A stretch of 6,670 nucleotides of DNA from positions 1 through 6,670 of the forward strand of contig JAGNPA010000102.1 in the NCBI GenBank assembly GCA_017989885.1, read 5' to 3'. Of this stretch, positions 5,386 to 6,670 are shown piece by piece; positions within the stretch are counted from its first letter, which is position 1; every line of letters starts with the position of its first letter. Made by a program: the position numbers and the translations under genes. Source of the stretch: Aquabacterium sp. GTDB lineage: Bacteria; Pseudomonadota; Gammaproteobacteria; Burkholderiales; Burkholderiaceae_C. Below the pieces are notes generated by a model that was not told the DNA's origin, ran no database searches, and saw only the letters and a list, made by a program, of their open reading frames with translations.

Positions 5386-6670
5386 ACAGACGGGTGGTCA
5401 GGTCCACCACGCGACCGACCTCTTCGACCGTGGTGATGCCTTCGAGCACGCGACGCAATCCGTCGTCCGCCATCGGCGCAAACCCAATCTTCAAGGCATG
5501 CGCGGTCAGCTCGGCCAGGCTGGCATTGCGGGTGATGAGCTCGTCAAGCTCGCTGTCCATGCGCAGCAGCTCCATGATGGCCAGTCGGCCCTTGTAGCTG
5601 CGAAAGCCGCATGCCTCACACCCACCCTGGTGGGCGCGGTACACCGTCCGTCCGATGGCGTGATCGCCAATCAGGGTGGCCTCGACGCTGCCATCGGTCA
5701 CCACAACGGCCTCGCGGCAGTGCGGACACAAACGACGCACCAGGCGCTGCGCAACGATGCCGATGATGTTGCCCGCCATCACCTCGGGTGACACCCCCAG
5801 ATCCTTGATGCGCTGAAAACTGCGCAAGGCCGAATTGGTGTGCAAGGTCGAAAAGACCTGGTGCCCCGTCATGGCCGCGCGGAAGGCCATTTCGGCCGTG
5901 TCCTTGTCGCGCACCTCCCCGACCAGGATGATGTCCGGATCCTGGCGCATCATCGAGCGCACGCCGTCTGAGAAGTTGATCTTGCTGCCGTCAGAGATGG
6001 AAGTTTGGCGGATCCGCGTGATAGGGTATTCAACCGGGTCTTCCAGCGTCATGATGTTGACGCTTTCATCGTTCATGTGACTGAGCACCGAGTACAGCGT
6101 CGTCGTCTTGCCCGACCCGGTCGGCCCGGTCACCAAGATGATGCCCTCTGGGCGCGCCAGCATGAGGTTGAGCAGATGGTACTGATCGTCGGTCAGGCCG
6201 AGCTTGTCGTAGTCAACGATGCCACGCTTGGCATCGAGCACGCGCAGCACGAAGTTCTCACCGTGGATGGTCGGTTGCACGGCCGCACGGAAATCCACAT
6301 TGCGCCCCGCAATCGACAGCGATACGCGGCCATCTTGAGGTGCCCGGCTTTCGGCAATGTTCATGCCCGCGACCAGCTTCAGGCGCACGAGCATGGCGCT
6401 CCAGTAGCGTCCGTGCAGCACGCGGACCTGGCGTAGCACACCGTCAATGCGGTAACGAATACGCAGGAACTGGCCTTCGGGCTCGAAGTGGATGTCGGAG
6501 GCGAACTTGTGTACCCCGTCCGACAACAGCACGTCCACCAGGCGCACCACTGGGTGGCTGTACCCACCCTGCCCTTGCGCCAGCGAGGTCATGTCCATCT
6601 GACCCGTTTCGATCTCGTGGATGATGCCGTCGATGGACAGCTCATAGCCGTAGAACTGGTCGATAGCAGC
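5384..6670 (-). CDS. GspE/PilB/MshE-family filament assembly ATPase (partial, N-terminus beyond the right edge)
   Basis: The frame is open to the window edge, giving 428 visible residues; roughly 150 N-terminal residues are probably missing compared with full-length relatives. The first visible residues (AAIDQFYGYELSIDG) look like the end of the N1 domain, so the internal ATG at 6598 is not the real start. In visible numbering: arginine-rich RIRYRID at 70-76, Walker A GPTGSGKT at 182-189, Asp box TLEDPVEY at 208-215, Walker B DPDIILVGE at 244-252 and His box GHQVFSTLHTN at 269-279. Two CxxC pairs (315/318 and 351/354) form the zinc-binding module found in GspE/PilB assembly ATPases and absent from PilT retraction ATPases. 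All key residues are intact. The hexamer powers pilin extrusion at the cytoplasmic face of the inner membrane. The sequence feels closest to MshE, but subfamily choice would need a tree. Confidence 0.96.
   Translation of the reverse strand, partial: AAIDQFYGYELSIDGIIHEIETGQMDMTSLAQGQGGYSHPVVRLVDVLLSDGVHKFASDIHFEPEGQFLRIRYRIDGVLRQVRVLHGRYWSAMLVRLKLVAGMNIAESRAPQDGRVSLSIAGRNVDFRAAVQPTIHGENFVLRVLDAKRGIVDYDKLGLTDDQYHLLNLMLARPEGIILVTGPTGSGKTTTLYSVLSHMNDESVNIMTLEDPVEYPITRIRQTSISDGSKINFSDGVRSMMRQDPDIILVGEVRDKDTAEMAFRAAMTGHQVFSTLHTNSALRSFQRIKDLGVSPEVMAGNIIGIVAQRLVRRLCPHCREAVVVTDGSVEATLIGDHAIGRTVYRAHQGGCEACGFRSYKGRLAIMELLRMDSELDELITRNASLAELTAHALKIGFAPMADDGLRRVLEGITTVEEVGRVVDLTTRL

Overview
The window is a gene-dense piece of one operon read entirely on the minus strand (right to left). 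It encodes part of a type IV filament machine, that is a type IV pilus, MSHA-like pilus or type II secretion-like pseudopilus system. No RNA gene, mobile element, CRISPR array or long intergenic stretch is visible. The high GC content, the codon use and the style of the proteins suggest a betaproteobacterium, probably of the order Burkholderiales. That placement is inference from general appearance, not a computed result.

In transcription order the genes are as follows. (1) A GspE/PilB/MshE-type assembly ATPase, cut at its N-terminus by the right edge (5384-6670). (2) A GspF/PilC/MshG-type inner-membrane platform protein (4170-5369). (3) A 485-residue single-pass protein with a cytoplasmic N-terminal half, one membrane span and a periplasmic half, resembling GspL or a PilM-PilN fusion (2716-4173). 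(4) A short PilO/GspM-like membrane protein (2114-2719). (5) A PilP/GspC/MshK-like exported protein or lipoprotein (1597-2097). (6) A classical prepilin with a GFSLVE signal (686-1573). (7) A second prepilin-like protein, related to the previous one but with a GspK/PilX-like N-terminus, running off the left edge (1-663).

Gaps between genes are 14, -4, -4, 16, 23 and 22 bases, so one transcript and coupled translation are likely. A working model: the ATPase turns over beneath the platform protein to push pilin subunits into a filament. Proteins 3-5 form the inner-membrane and periplasmic alignment complex that would connect to an outer-membrane secretin. The two prepilin-like proteins would be minor subunits at or near the filament tip.

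The secretin, major pilin, prepilin peptidase and any retraction ATPase are not in the window, so whether the machine makes a surface pilus, secretes proteins or takes up DNA cannot be decided here. The points most worth a second look are the seventh gene (related to its neighbour yet lacking Glu5), an eight-G tract exactly at its prepilin cleavage region, and the compact ATPase, platform, M/N fusion, O, P, prepilin layout, which matches none of the textbook pilus operons exactly.
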